Below the pieces are notes generated by a model. That model worked only from the letters and a program-made list of their open reading frames with translations. It was not told the origin of the DNA and made no database searches. Positions 14,817-22,748 of a DNA stretch of 64,000 nt are shown one piece after another. The number at the start of each line of letters is the position of its first letter. Positions within the stretch are counted from its first letter, which is position 1. The DNA comes from an uncultured Gemmiger sp. GTDB taxonomy: Bacteria > Bacillota > Clostridia > Oscillospirales > Ruminococcaceae. The position numbers were made by a program, and so were the translations under genes. The stretch lies in the NCBI GenBank assembly GCA_947631565.1, contig CANRLV010000003.1, forward strand, positions 1 through 64,000, in the 5' to 3' direction.

Positions 14817-16348
14817 GCTTTCACCTCATCCCGTTTGGCGCCGGCCATATACAGGCCGAGCTCCTCCTGCGTGGTGGTCTTGGGGTCCAGCTCGCCGACG
14901 ATCTCGCCCTCGTACATGACGAGGATGCGGTCCGGCACGTCCATGACCTCGTCGAGCTCAAGGCTGACCAGCAGCACCGCCTTGCCGGCGTCGCGCTGGG
15001 CGACCAGCTGCTTGTGGATATACTCGATGGCGCCGACGTCCAGCCCGCGGGTGGGCTGCACGGCGACCAGCAGGTCGGGGTCCTTGTCGATCTCGCGGGC
15101 GATGATGGCCTTCTGCTGGTTGCCGCCGGACATCGAACGGGCGATGGTGATGGGCCCCTGGCCGGAACGCACGTCATACTGCTCGATGAGCTTGTTGGCG
15201 TAGTCACGGATGGGCTTGCGCTTCAAGAAGCCGAATTTGGAGACGAACTCCGGCTCAAAGTAGCGCTGCAAAACGAGGTTGTCCTCCAGCGTGTAGTCCA
15301 GCACCAGCCCGTGCTTGTGGCGGTCCTCGGGGATGTGGCTCATGCCGGAGGTCGAACGGGTGCGGATGGAGGCCCTGGTGATGTCCTTGCCGTTCAGGCG
15401 GATAGAGCCTTCCTTGAGTGGCTCAAGGCCGGTCAGGCCGTAGACGAGCTCGGTCTGGCCGTTGCCGTCGATGCCGGCGATGCAGACGATCTCGCCGCCG
15501 CGCACCTTGAAGCTGACGTTCTTGACCGCGTTGTTGGCGTGCACCTTGCTGGCCACCGTCATGCCCTGCACGTCCAAAATAACGTCGCCGGGCGTCGAGG
15601 GCTTTTTGTCGACATGGAAGCTGACATTGCGGCCCACCATCATGGCCGAGAGCTCCTCGGCCGTGGTGTCCTTGACGTCGACGGTGCCGATATACTTGCC
15701 CTTGCGCAGCACGCTGCAGCGGTCGGCCACGGCCATGATCTCGGCCAGCTTATGCGAGATGAACAGGATGCTCTTGCCCTCGGCGGCAAGGTTCTTCATG
15801 ATCTGGAGCAGCTCCTCGATCTCCTGCGGGGTGAGCACGGCGGTCGGCTCGTCAAAGATCAGAATCTCGTTGTCACGGTAGAGCATCTTCAAAATTTCGG
15901 TGCGCTGCTGCATACCGACCGTGATGTCCTCGATGATGGCGTCGGGGTCGACCATCAGGCCGTATTTCTCCGACAGGTCCATCACCTTTTTGCGCGCCTC
16001 GTCCTTTTGTAAAAAGCCCGCCTTGTTGGGCTCGACGCCCAGGATGATGTTGTCCAGCACCGAGAAGCACTCGACCAGTTTGAAGTGCTGGTGCACCATG
16101 CCGATGCCAAGGTCGTTGGCGTCGTTGGGGTCCCTGATATCGACCTTTTTGCCGTCCTTGCGGATCTCGCCCTCCTCGGGCTGGTACAGGCCGAACAGCA
16201 CGCTCATCAGCGTGGATTTGCCGGCGCCGTTCTCGCCCAGAAGCGCGTGGATCTCGCCTTTCTTCAGCTGCAAGGTGATATCGTCGTTGGCGATGATGCC
16301 CGGGAACCGCTTGGTGATGTGGAGCATCTCAATGGCGTAATTTTCCAA
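14813..16348 (-). CDS. Nucleoside ABC transporter ATPase, two ABC domains
   Basis: 511-residue cytoplasmic ATPase with two fused ABC domains, as in ribose and nucleoside importers. Domain 1 has an intact Walker A (G-E-N-G-A-G-K-S-T) and Walker B (I-L-I-F-D-E-P-T-A-V-L). Domain 2 has a degenerate Walker A (G-I-D-G-N-G-Q-T-E) but a good signature (M-S-G-G-N-Q-Q-K), the normal pattern in this family. The start is TTG at 16346-16348 with AAGGAGG eight bases upstream. An ATG lies between them but is out of frame and too close to the Shine-Dalgarno, and the longer reading frame above runs through the promoter. First gene of ATPase-permease-permease-pdp. Confidence 0.9.
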   Translation of the reverse strand: MENYAIEMLHITKRFPGIIANDDITLQLKKGEIHALLGENGAGKSTLMSVLFGLYQPEEGEIRKDGKKVDIRDPNDANDLGIGMVHQHFKLVECFSVLDNIILGVEPNKAGFLQKDEARKKVMDLSEKYGLMVDPDAIIEDITVGMQQRTEILKMLYRDNEILIFDEPTAVLTPQEIEELLQIMKNLAAEGKSILFISHKLAEIMAVADRCSVLRKGKYIGTVDVKDTTAEELSAMMVGRNVSFHVDKKPSTPGDVILDVQGMTVASKVHANNAVKNVSFKVRGGEIVCIAGIDGNGQTELVYGLTGLEPLKEGSIRLNGKDITRASIRTRSTSGMSHIPEDRHKHGLVLDYTLEDNLVLQRYFEPEFVSKFGFLKRKPIRDYANKLIEQYDVRSGQGPITIARSMSGGNQQKAIIAREIDKDPDLLVAVQPTRGLDVGAIEYIHKQLVAQRDAGKAVLLVSLELDEVMDVPDRILVMYEGEIVGELDPKTTTQEELGLYMAGAKRDEVKA

Positions 16349-16423
16349 CCCTGCATTCCTCCTTTTTCTCCGTTTTTCACCGCCGCGCCCAGCGCCCGAC
16401 GGCGATAAATTTTCCTGTTTACC

Positions 16424-16452
16424 ATTATAGCATACCTTTCGCAGGTTTTCAA
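16424..16452 (-). promoter_or_regulatory. Sigma-A promoter of the nucleoside ABC operon
   Basis: On the minus strand TTGAAA (16447-16452), 17-base spacer ending in TATGC, TATAAT (16424-16429). Near-consensus with an extended -10. Confidence 0.9.
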
Positions 16453-16484
16453 AAAAAATTTCACTTTTTGGCAAAATTTTATGC

Positions 16485-16516
16485 AAAAGCTGCCGGGCGC
16501 TCACGCGCCCGGCAGC
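16485..16516 (-). terminator. Terminator of bmpA
   Basis: GCTGCCGGGCGC (16489-16500) pairs with GCGCCCGGCAGC (16505-16516) around a 4-base loop, with TTTT following on the minus strand. It separates bmpA from the ABC operon promoter, so lipoprotein and channel are made from separate transcripts. Confidence 0.88.
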
Positions 16517-16534
16517 CGGTACAGGAACTTTTGC

Positions 16535-17725
16535 TTACTTCAAGTTGCCCTGATCGTTGACAGTGATGACGGTGGCGAAGTCCGCCGCAGCGCCGTCGGT
16601 GGCGTTGGAAACGGTGATGACGCCGTTGTACATATCGGCCACCAGCGCCTTGTAGTCATCCTCGGTGAAGCCGTCGGCCCACTGGGTGGTGCCCAGCTGG
16701 ACGTAGTTGGCCTCGGGGTCCTCAGAGACAAGGCCCAGGGTATCGATCTTGCCGCCGTACTCGCTGAACAGGCCGTTCTGCACAGCCGCCAGCAGCACCT
16801 GAACGGTGGGGGCCAGGCCCTTCATGGCGGAGGTGACGGTCATGCCGTCGCCGTAGGCGCCGTCGATGATGCCCTTCTGGTCCACGTCAACGCCGATGAC
16901 CTTGCCGTCGACTTTCTGGGCAGCCTCGGCCGCGGAGGTGTAGATGCCGCCGCCGCAGGCAAACACGATCTCGGTGCCGCCCTGGTACCAGGTGTCCATA
17001 ACGGCGGTGATGTCGGCGTCGCCGGAGAACTGGTTGCCGTAGGCGTAGTTGAGGGTCACGTCGGACAGGCCGAGCTCGGCGGCAGCGGCGTCAACGCCCT
17101 GCACGAAGCCGTAGCCGTAGCGCTGCACGGCGGGCACCGCCATGCCGCCCAGGAAGCCGATGCTCTTGTAGCCCAGCTTGACGGCCGCAACGCCGGCCAT
17201 GTAGCCGCAGAGCTCTTCCTGATAGGTGGCGCAGTAGAGATTGGCGGGCACGGTGAAGTCATCGCCCAGGTCGCCGGCGCCGACATCCAGCGCGATGAAG
17301 GTGATGTCGGGGTATTCCGGCGCGGTCTCCTTGACCGCATTGGCGAACGCGTAGCCGGGCATGACGATGGTGTTGTAGCCCTCGTCGATGGCCTGCTCGA
17401 TCATGGCGACGCGGTCAGCGTCGGAGTCAGAGGTAGGACGCTTGTAGATGAAGTCGATGCCGTTGGCCTCGGCATACGCCTTGCAGGCCTCGTAGGTGGT
17501 CTGGTTGAAGGACTGGTCGGTGATGTCGCCGTAGTCGGTGATCATCGCCACGGCCATGTCGCCCGCGGGGGCCGCCGCATCGGCCGCGTCGCCGGTATCG
17601 GCGGTGTCATTGGTGGCATCGGTGGGGGCGGAGGTGTCGGCGTCGCCGGTGTCCGCGGTGGAACCGCAGGCCGCCAGGCTCAGCATCATGGCCGCCGCCA
17701 GCATCAGGGAAAGCAGCTTTTTCAT
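16535..17725 (-). CDS. BMP-family nucleoside-binding lipoprotein
   Basis: 396-residue surface lipoprotein, the solute-binding subunit for the neighbouring nucleoside ABC importer. A lysine-hydrophobic signal peptide ends in L-S-L-A-A-C (lipobox, cleavage before Cys at about residue 19). A long Asp/Ala/Thr linker follows. Family marks of BmpA/PnrA/Med are M-I-T-D-Y-G-D-I-T-D-Q-S-F-N-Q-T-T-Y-E, V-A-A-V-K-L-G-Y-K-S-I-G-F-L-G-G and A-C-G-G-G-I-Y-T-S-A. ATG at 17723-17725 follows AAGGAG. It has its own promoter and terminator, consistent with binding proteins being needed in excess of the channel. Purine or pyrimidine preference cannot be told. Confidence 0.92.
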   Translation of the reverse strand: MKKLLSLMLAAAMMLSLAACGSTADTGDADTSAPTDATNDTADTGDAADAAAPAGDMAVAMITDYGDITDQSFNQTTYEACKAYAEANGIDFIYKRPTSDSDADRVAMIEQAIDEGYNTIVMPGYAFANAVKETAPEYPDITFIALDVGAGDLGDDFTVPANLYCATYQEELCGYMAGVAAVKLGYKSIGFLGGMAVPAVQRYGYGFVQGVDAAAAELGLSDVTLNYAYGNQFSGDADITAVMDTWYQGGTEIVFACGGGIYTSAAEAAQKVDGKVIGVDVDQKGIIDGAYGDGMTVTSAMKGLAPTVQVLLAAVQNGLFSEYGGKIDTLGLVSEDPEANYVQLGTTQWADGFTEDDYKALVADMYNGVITVSNATDGAAADFATVITVNDQGNLK

Positions 17726-17781
17726 GTTTGTTCTCCTTTTTCCGTTCATTCCGGGCAGGGCGTTCCTGTCCGAATACTACC

Positions 17782-17810
17782 ATTATAGTCGCTCCGCACA
17801 GGCTTTTCAA
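17782..17810 (-). promoter_or_regulatory. Sigma-A promoter of bmpA
   Basis: On the minus strand TTGAAA (17805-17810), 17 bases, TATAAT (17782-17787). Nearly identical in its hexamers to the ABC operon promoter at 16424-16452. Confidence 0.9.
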
Positions 17811-17848
17811 TGAGCAAAACGACGAAAAGGCTTACAAAAGCATAACAA

Positions 17849-17883
17849 AATACTTCTGCCGCCCCGGGCCGGGGCGGCAGAAG
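17849..17883 (-). terminator. Terminator of the deoD-cdd-bmp operon
   Basis: CTTCTGCCGCCCCGG (17853-17867) pairs perfectly with CCGGGGCGGCAGAAG (17869-17883), followed by TATTTTG on the minus strand. Confidence 0.85.
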
Positions 17884-17893
17884 AGAGCCTGCT

Positions 17894-19078
17894 TCAGTTT
17901 TCGGCCCACACCGCAACGTTGGCCACGGCGGGCAGGGTGCCGGTGTCGGAGATGACCTCCACGGCCGCGATGTTGTCACGCAGGTCGGCATAGCGGGCCG
18001 CGTAATCGTCGACGGTAAAGGCGGTGAAGCGCCAGCTGGCCGTGGGCAGCGCGACGGCATTTTCCAGCACGCCCAGGCGCACGGTCTGCCCGGCGGTCTC
18101 GGCGCCCCAGGTGGCGCCGGCGGCATAGTACTCATACAGCTTGTTCTGCACGACGGTGGAATAACAGTTGGCGGCGGTGGTCAGGACGGCCTCGCCGCGG
18201 CTGCTCTGGTCCGCGCCGCTGGCGATGACGGATACGCCCTGCCGTTCCTGCGCCGCCTGCAGGCAGCCCTGCAAAACGGTGCTGTTCAGCGCGAACACCG
18301 CCTGCACGCCACTGTCGTACCAGCCGTTCACATAGTCGGCCACCTCGTCGGCCGATCGGCCGACGGCGTTGTACCAGGTGCGGCAGATGACCTGCACGCC
18401 CTGGCGCCGGGCTGCGGCCTCGGCCCCCTGGATGAAGCCGGTGGCGCTGCGCACCGACTCCGGCATGGCGCCGGCGGCGGCCACCGCCAGGCTGGTGTTG
18501 CCGTCCATCACGGCGCCGTAGCCGGCCAGCCAGGCCGCCTGCTCCACCCGGAACAGCACGCTGTGCACATTGCCGGCGGCGGTATAGTCGGAATAATCCT
18601 CGCTGTGGGGCTCGGCGCCCAGCAGCAGGAAGTTGACCGTCGGGTACAGCTCCTGCGCCGTGTGCAGCGCCGCGGCCATATCGTCGCCGGCGCAGACGAT
18701 GAGCCCGGCCTGCTCGTTCACGGCGCTCTCGAACGCCGCCAGCAGGGCCTCGGTCTCATCGGCGTCGGCCGCACAGGCCCTGGCGGTAAAGCCGAAGTTT
18801 TGGGCAAAGGTCTCGACCCCGCGCCACAGCGCGGCGTTCAGGCCGGCGCCGTCGGGCCCGGCCGCGTTGAACACTGCCGCGATGGGGGCGCCGCCGCCGT
18901 CCGGCGGCGTGTCGACGTCCTGCGCGGCGAGCACATAGACGGCGTCGTCCACCACGGCCGGCGGCGGCGGGGTGGGCTGCGGCGTCTCGGCGGCCTGCTC
19001 GCTGCAGGCGGCGAGCAGCAGCGCGCCGAGCAGCGCGGCCGCGGCTTTGGTGATGCGGGGCAAACGGATACGGTGCAT
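17894..19078 (-). CDS. Second BMP-family substrate-binding lipoprotein
   Basis: 394-residue lipoprotein with signal peptide and lipobox L-L-L-A-A-C (Cys at about residue 25), followed by a Pro-rich linker. It aligns by eye with the BMP fold: N-A-A-L-W-R-G-V-E-T-F-A, a G-D-D-M-A-A-A type loop, S-V-L-F-R-V-E-Q-A-A-W-L-A-G-Y-G-A and G-F-I-Q-G-A-E-A-A-A-R-R-Q-G-V. It is more diverged than the BMP protein at 16535 and lacks the D-Q-S-F-N motif. It sits in an operon with deoD and cdd, 27 bases after cdd, so it likely brings a second class of nucleoside to the same importer, or senses it. Confidence 0.8.
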   Translation of the reverse strand: MHRIRLPRITKAAAALLGALLLAACSEQAAETPQPTPPPPAVVDDAVYVLAAQDVDTPPDGGGAPIAAVFNAAGPDGAGLNAALWRGVETFAQNFGFTARACAADADETEALLAAFESAVNEQAGLIVCAGDDMAAALHTAQELYPTVNFLLLGAEPHSEDYSDYTAAGNVHSVLFRVEQAAWLAGYGAVMDGNTSLAVAAAGAMPESVRSATGFIQGAEAAARRQGVQVICRTWYNAVGRSADEVADYVNGWYDSGVQAVFALNSTVLQGCLQAAQERQGVSVIASGADQSSRGEAVLTTAANCYSTVVQNKLYEYYAAGATWGAETAGQTVRLGVLENAVALPTASWRFTAFTVDDYAARYADLRDNIAAVEVISDTGTLPAVANVAVWAEN

Positions 19079-19105
19079 GGGCGTGAAAAGCTCCTTTACA
19101 GGGGG

Positions 19106-19525
19106 TCAGGCAAGATTCTGGGGGCCGAAGCCGTAGGGCAGCAGCTCACCCAGGGTGGTCAGGATATAATCGTCCTCGCTCCTGGCCAGGATGACCGGCA
19201 GCGCGGGGCCGGTGAATTCGAACAGGGCCTGGCGGCAGACGCCGCAGGGCGCCGTGACCAGCGTGTTGGTCTGCCCGTCCAGGCTGCCGACGATGGCGAT
19301 GGCGTCAAATTCCCGCACGCCCTCGCTGACGGCCTTGAACAGCGCCGTGCGCTCGGCACAGGAGGTCGGGGTGAAGGCCGCGTTCTCGACGTTGCAGCCG
19401 GTGAACACCCGCCCGTCGGTGCTGCGCAGCGCCGCGCCCACCTTGAAGCGGGAGTAGGGCGCGTAGGCAAAGCCGCGGGCCGCAAGGGCAGCGCGAATCA
19501 GTTCCTGTATCTGCTTGGTTTCCAT
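19106..19525 (-). CDS. cdd: Cytidine deaminase
   Basis: 139-residue homotetrameric-type zinc deaminase converting (deoxy)cytidine to (deoxy)uridine in the cytosol. Active-site elements: C-A-E at Cys56-Glu58 (zinc ligand and proton-shuttle glutamate) and P-C-G-V-C at Cys94/Cys97 (zinc ligands); F-K-V-G-A-A-L and G-C-N-V-E-N-A-A are the substrate-binding loops. Length matches the Bacillus enzyme. The product uridine is the substrate of pdp in the next operon. Lies between deoD (19 bases upstream) and the second BMP lipoprotein. Confidence 0.96.
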   Translation of the reverse strand: METKQIQELIRAALAARGFAYAPYSRFKVGAALRSTDGRVFTGCNVENAAFTPTSCAERTALFKAVSEGVREFDAIAIVGSLDGQTNTLVTAPCGVCRQALFEFTGPALPVILARSEDDYILTTLGELLPYGFGPQNLA

Positions 19526-19544
19526 AGGCAGGGTACGCCCTTTC

Positions 19545-20261
19545 TCAAACGGCGCCCAGCGCCACCCGCATCATGGCGGTGAAGCTGGTCTGGCGCTGCT
19601 CGGCGGTGGTGATCTCGGGCGAAACGAAGCTGTCCGAGATGGTCAGCAGGCAGGCGGCGTTCCTGCCCAGCACCCGGGCGTTGTGGAAAAGGGCAAAGCT
19701 CTCCATCTCGACGCACAGGCAGCCCTTCTCGTCCCGCAGGCGCTCCCAGTAGGCGGGCCTGGCATCGCTGGGCTGGCGGTAAAAGACGTCGCCGGAATGG
19801 ATGACGCCCTCGATGAGGGGTATCCCCTGCCGGGCGGCGCTCTCGCGCAGCGCGGCGTTCAAGCCCTCGCTCGGGTACTGGATGTCGGCGGTATCGCCGG
19901 ACTGGACCTGGGCATAGCTGCTCTCGGAATAGGCGCCGGTGGCCAGCACGACGTCAAACAGCTTGGCCTTGTCGGTGTAGGAGCCGGCGGAGCCGATGCG
20001 CACGATGTTCTCGACGCCGTACTGGGTGTACAGCTCATAGGAATAGATGCCGATGGACGGCATACCCATACCGCTGCCCATCACGCTGACCGGCTTGCCC
20101 TGATAGGTACCGGTGTAGCCCAGCATCCCGCGCACATCGGTGACAAGGCGCGGGCTCTCCAAAAAGGTCTCGGCAATGAACTTGGCGCGCAGCGGGTCCC
20201 CGGGCATGAGGACGGTCTTGGCGAAATCGCCGGCTTCGGCACGGTTGTGGGGGGTAGACAT
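19545..20261 (-). CDS. deoD: Purine-nucleoside phosphorylase, DeoD type
   Basis: 238-residue phosphorylase of the hexameric (DeoD) class, cleaving purine (deoxy)nucleosides with phosphate. Signatures: V-L-M-P-G-D-P-L-R-A-K near residue 17-27 (phosphate), G-S-G-M-G-M-P-S-I, I-R-I-G-S-A-G-S-Y, C-V-E-M-E-S-F-A-L (ribose-binding Glu) and L-T-I-S-D-S-F (base-binding Asp). ATG at 20259-20261 has AAAGGAG upstream. First gene of deoD-cdd-bmp, with its promoter facing the divergent radical SAM gene. Confidence 0.95.
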   Translation of the reverse strand: MSTPHNRAEAGDFAKTVLMPGDPLRAKFIAETFLESPRLVTDVRGMLGYTGTYQGKPVSVMGSGMGMPSIGIYSYELYTQYGVENIVRIGSAGSYTDKAKLFDVVLATGAYSESSYAQVQSGDTADIQYPSEGLNAALRESAARQGIPLIEGVIHSGDVFYRQPSDARPAYWERLRDEKGCLCVEMESFALFHNARVLGRNAACLLTISDSFVSPEITTAEQRQTSFTAMMRVALGAV

Positions 20262-20298
20262 GGCGGCACACTCCTTTGTTGTGATTTATTTGGCTACC

Positions 20299-20330
20299 AT
20301 TATACCACATCCGCGGCAAATGTGGTAAAC
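20299..20330. promoter_or_regulatory. Overlapping face-to-face promoters of deoD and the radical SAM gene
   Basis: Minus strand: TGTGG then TATAAT (complement of 20299-20304) for deoD. Plus strand: TGTGG then TAAACT (20325-20330) for the radical SAM gene. Together they create an inverted repeat TACCACAT (20303-20310), nine bases, ATGTGGTA (20320-20327). The two -10 elements are so close that both promoters cannot be occupied together; the palindrome could also be a repressor site. Confidence 0.6.
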
Positions 20331-20374
20331 TTATTTTAAAACTGTTGGCCAAGTGCTGTAAAGGAGGCACCGGG

Positions 20375-21289
20375 ATGGAGCTGCCGACCGCCTGTACCTT
20401 ATGCCCGCGCGCCTGCGGGGCCGACCGCGCCGCCGGGCAGACCGGCTATTGCGGCGCCGGCGATACGCTTCTGGCGGCCCGCGCCGCCCTGCACCACTGG
20501 GAGGAGCCCTGCCTGGCCGGCGACCCCGAGACAGGCCCGGGCAGCGGCACGGTGTTTTTCAGCCACTGCGCGCTGCGCTGCGGCTACTGCCAGAACTGGC
20601 CCATCAGCCAGGGCGGCGTGGGCCGGCCCGTCAGCACCGAGCGTCTGGCGGAGATCTTTTTGGGATTGCAGGAAAAAGGCGCCAAAAATCTCGACCTCGT
20701 CACCGCCACGCAGTGGCTGCCGTGGGTGCTGCCGGCGCTGGACGCCGCCCGCGCGCGCGGCCTTGCACTGCCCGTCGTCTACAACACCGGCGGCTATGAG
20801 ACGGTCGGGACTGTACAAAGGCTTGCCCCCTATGTGGATGTCTGGCTGACGGACTGGAAATACGCTGACCCTGCGCTGGCCGAGCGCCTTTCGGCCGCGG
20901 CCGACTACCCCGCCGTATGTGAGGCCGCTTTGCGCCAGATGCTTATCCAGACCGGCGCGCCGGTGTATGACGCCGACGGCTTTCTGCAAAAGGGGGTGCT
21001 CGTGCGGGTGCTGGTGCTGCCCGGCCACGCCGATGACGCGGTGGCGGTGCTGGAAAGGCTGGCGGCGCTGCGCAGGCAGACCGGCGTGCCCTTGCTGCTC
21101 AGCCTGATGCGGCAGTTCACCCCGTTTTACCGGGCCGCCGAGCTGGGCCTTGGCCGCCGGGTGACGAGCTATGAGTACCGCAAGGCCGTCGACGCCGCCG
21201 TGCGCCTCGGTCTTTGTGACGGCTACACGCAGGAAAAAAGCAGCGCGCGTGAAGAATACACGCCGCCGTTTGACTTTGAAGGTCTGTAA
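20375..21289 (+). CDS. Radical SAM protein, PflX/COG1313 type
   Basis: 304-residue iron-sulfur protein. An N-terminal cysteine group (C-T-L-C-P-R-A-C-G and later G-Y-C-G-A-G) is followed by the radical SAM motif C-A-L-R-C-G-Y-C (C-x3-C-x2-C) in F-F-S-H-C-A-L-R-C-G-Y-C-Q-N-W-P-I-S. The arrangement matches the COG1313 family, related to pyruvate-formate-lyase activating enzymes but without established substrate. ATG at 20375 follows AAAGGAGG by seven bases. It is a single gene divergent from deoD. Which protein it activates, if any, cannot be told: no glycyl-radical enzyme is in the window. Confidence 0.82.
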   Translation: MELPTACTLCPRACGADRAAGQTGYCGAGDTLLAARAALHHWEEPCLAGDPETGPGSGTVFFSHCALRCGYCQNWPISQGGVGRPVSTERLAEIFLGLQEKGAKNLDLVTATQWLPWVLPALDAARARGLALPVVYNTGGYETVGTVQRLAPYVDVWLTDWKYADPALAERLSAAADYPAVCEAALRQMLIQTGAPVYDADGFLQKGVLVRVLVLPGHADDAVAVLERLAALRRQTGVPLLLSLMRQFTPFYRAAELGLGRRVTSYEYRKAVDAAVRLGLCDGYTQEKSSAREEYTPPFDFEGL

Positions 21290-21389
21290 ATCCGCCTTTA
21301 TACTTTCTTTATCTTCTTTCCCGCCGGTTTAACACCCATTTTAGACCGTCGGGGGTATACTGTTTTGTAAGGGAAAGGGGGCTTGCCGT

Positions 21390-22727
21390 ATGGCGGAGCT
21401 GGCACACCGGCGCCTGCATCTGACGTCCTACCAGCTGATCATCGGCGGCTTTGCGCTGGTCATTCTGCTGGGTGCGCTGGCCCTGTGCCTGCCCGCTGCG
21501 GCGCGGGACGGCGCCGCGACCCCGTTCGGGGACGCGCTGTTCACCGCCACCTCGGCGGTGTGCGTGACCGGGCTGGTGGTGCGGGACACGGCGCTGCACT
21601 GGTCGGTGTTCGGGCAGGCGGTCATCCTGGTGCTGATCGAGATCGGCGGCATGGGCGTCATCACGGTGGCGGTGGCCTTCACTGTGCTCCGGCGGGGCAA
21701 TGTGTCGCTTTCCCAGCGCACGACCCTGCAGGAGGCACTGGCCGCCCCCCAGCTGGGCGGCGTGGTCCGCCTGACCCGCTTCATCCTGCGCACGTCGCTG
21801 GCCCTGCAAGCAGCCGGCGCCGCGGCCATGCTGCCGGTCTTCTGCCGGGACTATGGCCCGCGCGGGATCTGGATGGCGGTGTTCCACTCCGTCTCGGCCT
21901 TCTGCAACGCGGGGTTCGATATCATGGGCAGCGCCGGAGCGCCCTACGCCTCGCTCACCCGCTATGCGGCCGACCCCGTCATCAACCTGACCGTCGTTTT
22001 TCTCATCGTCGCCGGCGGCATCGGGTTCCTGACCTGGGCGGACCTGCGCCAGAACGGCCTGCACTGGCAGCGCTGGCGCATGCAGACCAAGGTGGTGCTC
22101 ACCGCCACCGGCATCCTCATTTTGCTGCCGGCGCTTTGGTTCTTTTTTGCCGAGTTCGACCACCTGCCACTAAGGCAGCGGCTGCTGGCCTCGCTGTTCC
22201 AGGCCGTAACGCCGCGCACCGCCGGCTACAACACCGTTGACCTGACCGCGCTCACCGGCGCCGGGCAGAGCATCCTCATCGGCCTGATGCTGACCGGCGG
22301 CTCGCCGGGCTCGACGGCCGGCGGCATGAAGACCACCACCCTCGCCGTTCTGCTGGCCGACACGGCCGCCGTGCTGCGCCGGCGCGAATCGGCCAGCCTG
22401 TTCGGCCGGCGGCTGGATGACGAGGCCGGCCGCACGGCCGGGGCCATCCTGCTGTTGTATGTGCTGCTGTTCTTCGGCGGGGCGCTGGCCATCTGCGCCA
22501 TCGAGGAGCTGCCGGTCCAGTACTGTATGTTCGAGACAGCCTCGGCCATCGGCACCGTGGGGCTGACGCTGGGTCTGACCCCGACGCTGGGCACTGTTTC
22601 CCGCGTCATCCTGATGGCGCTGATGTTTTTGGGCCGCGTGGGCGGGCTGACGCTGGTCTACGCGGTCGGCGCGGCGCCGCGGCGGGGGCTGTCCCGCCTG
22701 CCGCAGGAAAAAATCATCGTCGGCTGA
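21390..22727 (+). CDS. Potassium uptake membrane subunit (KtrB/TrkH family)
   Basis: 445-residue membrane protein with four M1-P-M2 units. The selectivity-filter glycines are visible in each: T-S-A-V-C-V-T-G-L, S-A-F-C-N-A-G-F-D, T-P-R-T-A-G-Y-N-T, and S-A-I-G-T-V-G-L-T-L. The length and order fit KtrB rather than the longer TrkH. ATG at 21390 has AAAGGGGG eight bases upstream and a possible -10 TATACT at 21356-21361. It is followed after 21 bases by the regulatory subunit. A channel-like transporter that brings in K+ (with Na+ in Ktr systems). Confidence 0.93.
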   Translation: MAELAHRRLHLTSYQLIIGGFALVILLGALALCLPAAARDGAATPFGDALFTATSAVCVTGLVVRDTALHWSVFGQAVILVLIEIGGMGVITVAVAFTVLRRGNVSLSQRTTLQEALAAPQLGGVVRLTRFILRTSLALQAAGAAAMLPVFCRDYGPRGIWMAVFHSVSAFCNAGFDIMGSAGAPYASLTRYAADPVINLTVVFLIVAGGIGFLTWADLRQNGLHWQRWRMQTKVVLTATGILILLPALWFFFAEFDHLPLRQRLLASLFQAVTPRTAGYNTVDLTALTGAGQSILIGLMLTGGSPGSTAGGMKTTTLAVLLADTAAVLRRRESASLFGRRLDDEAGRTAGAILLLYVLLFFGGALAICAIEELPVQYCMFETASAIGTVGLTLGLTPTLGTVSRVILMALMFLGRVGGLTLVYAVGAAPRRGLSRLPQEKIIVG

Positions 22728-22748
22728 CAGAAAAAAGGAGTGTTTGCC

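Noticed and set aside
20303-20327. Certain repressor operator at TACCACAT-N9-ATGTGGTA
   Set aside because: The symmetry is fully explained by two TGTGG-extended -10 elements on opposite strands, so a separate operator is only a possibility.
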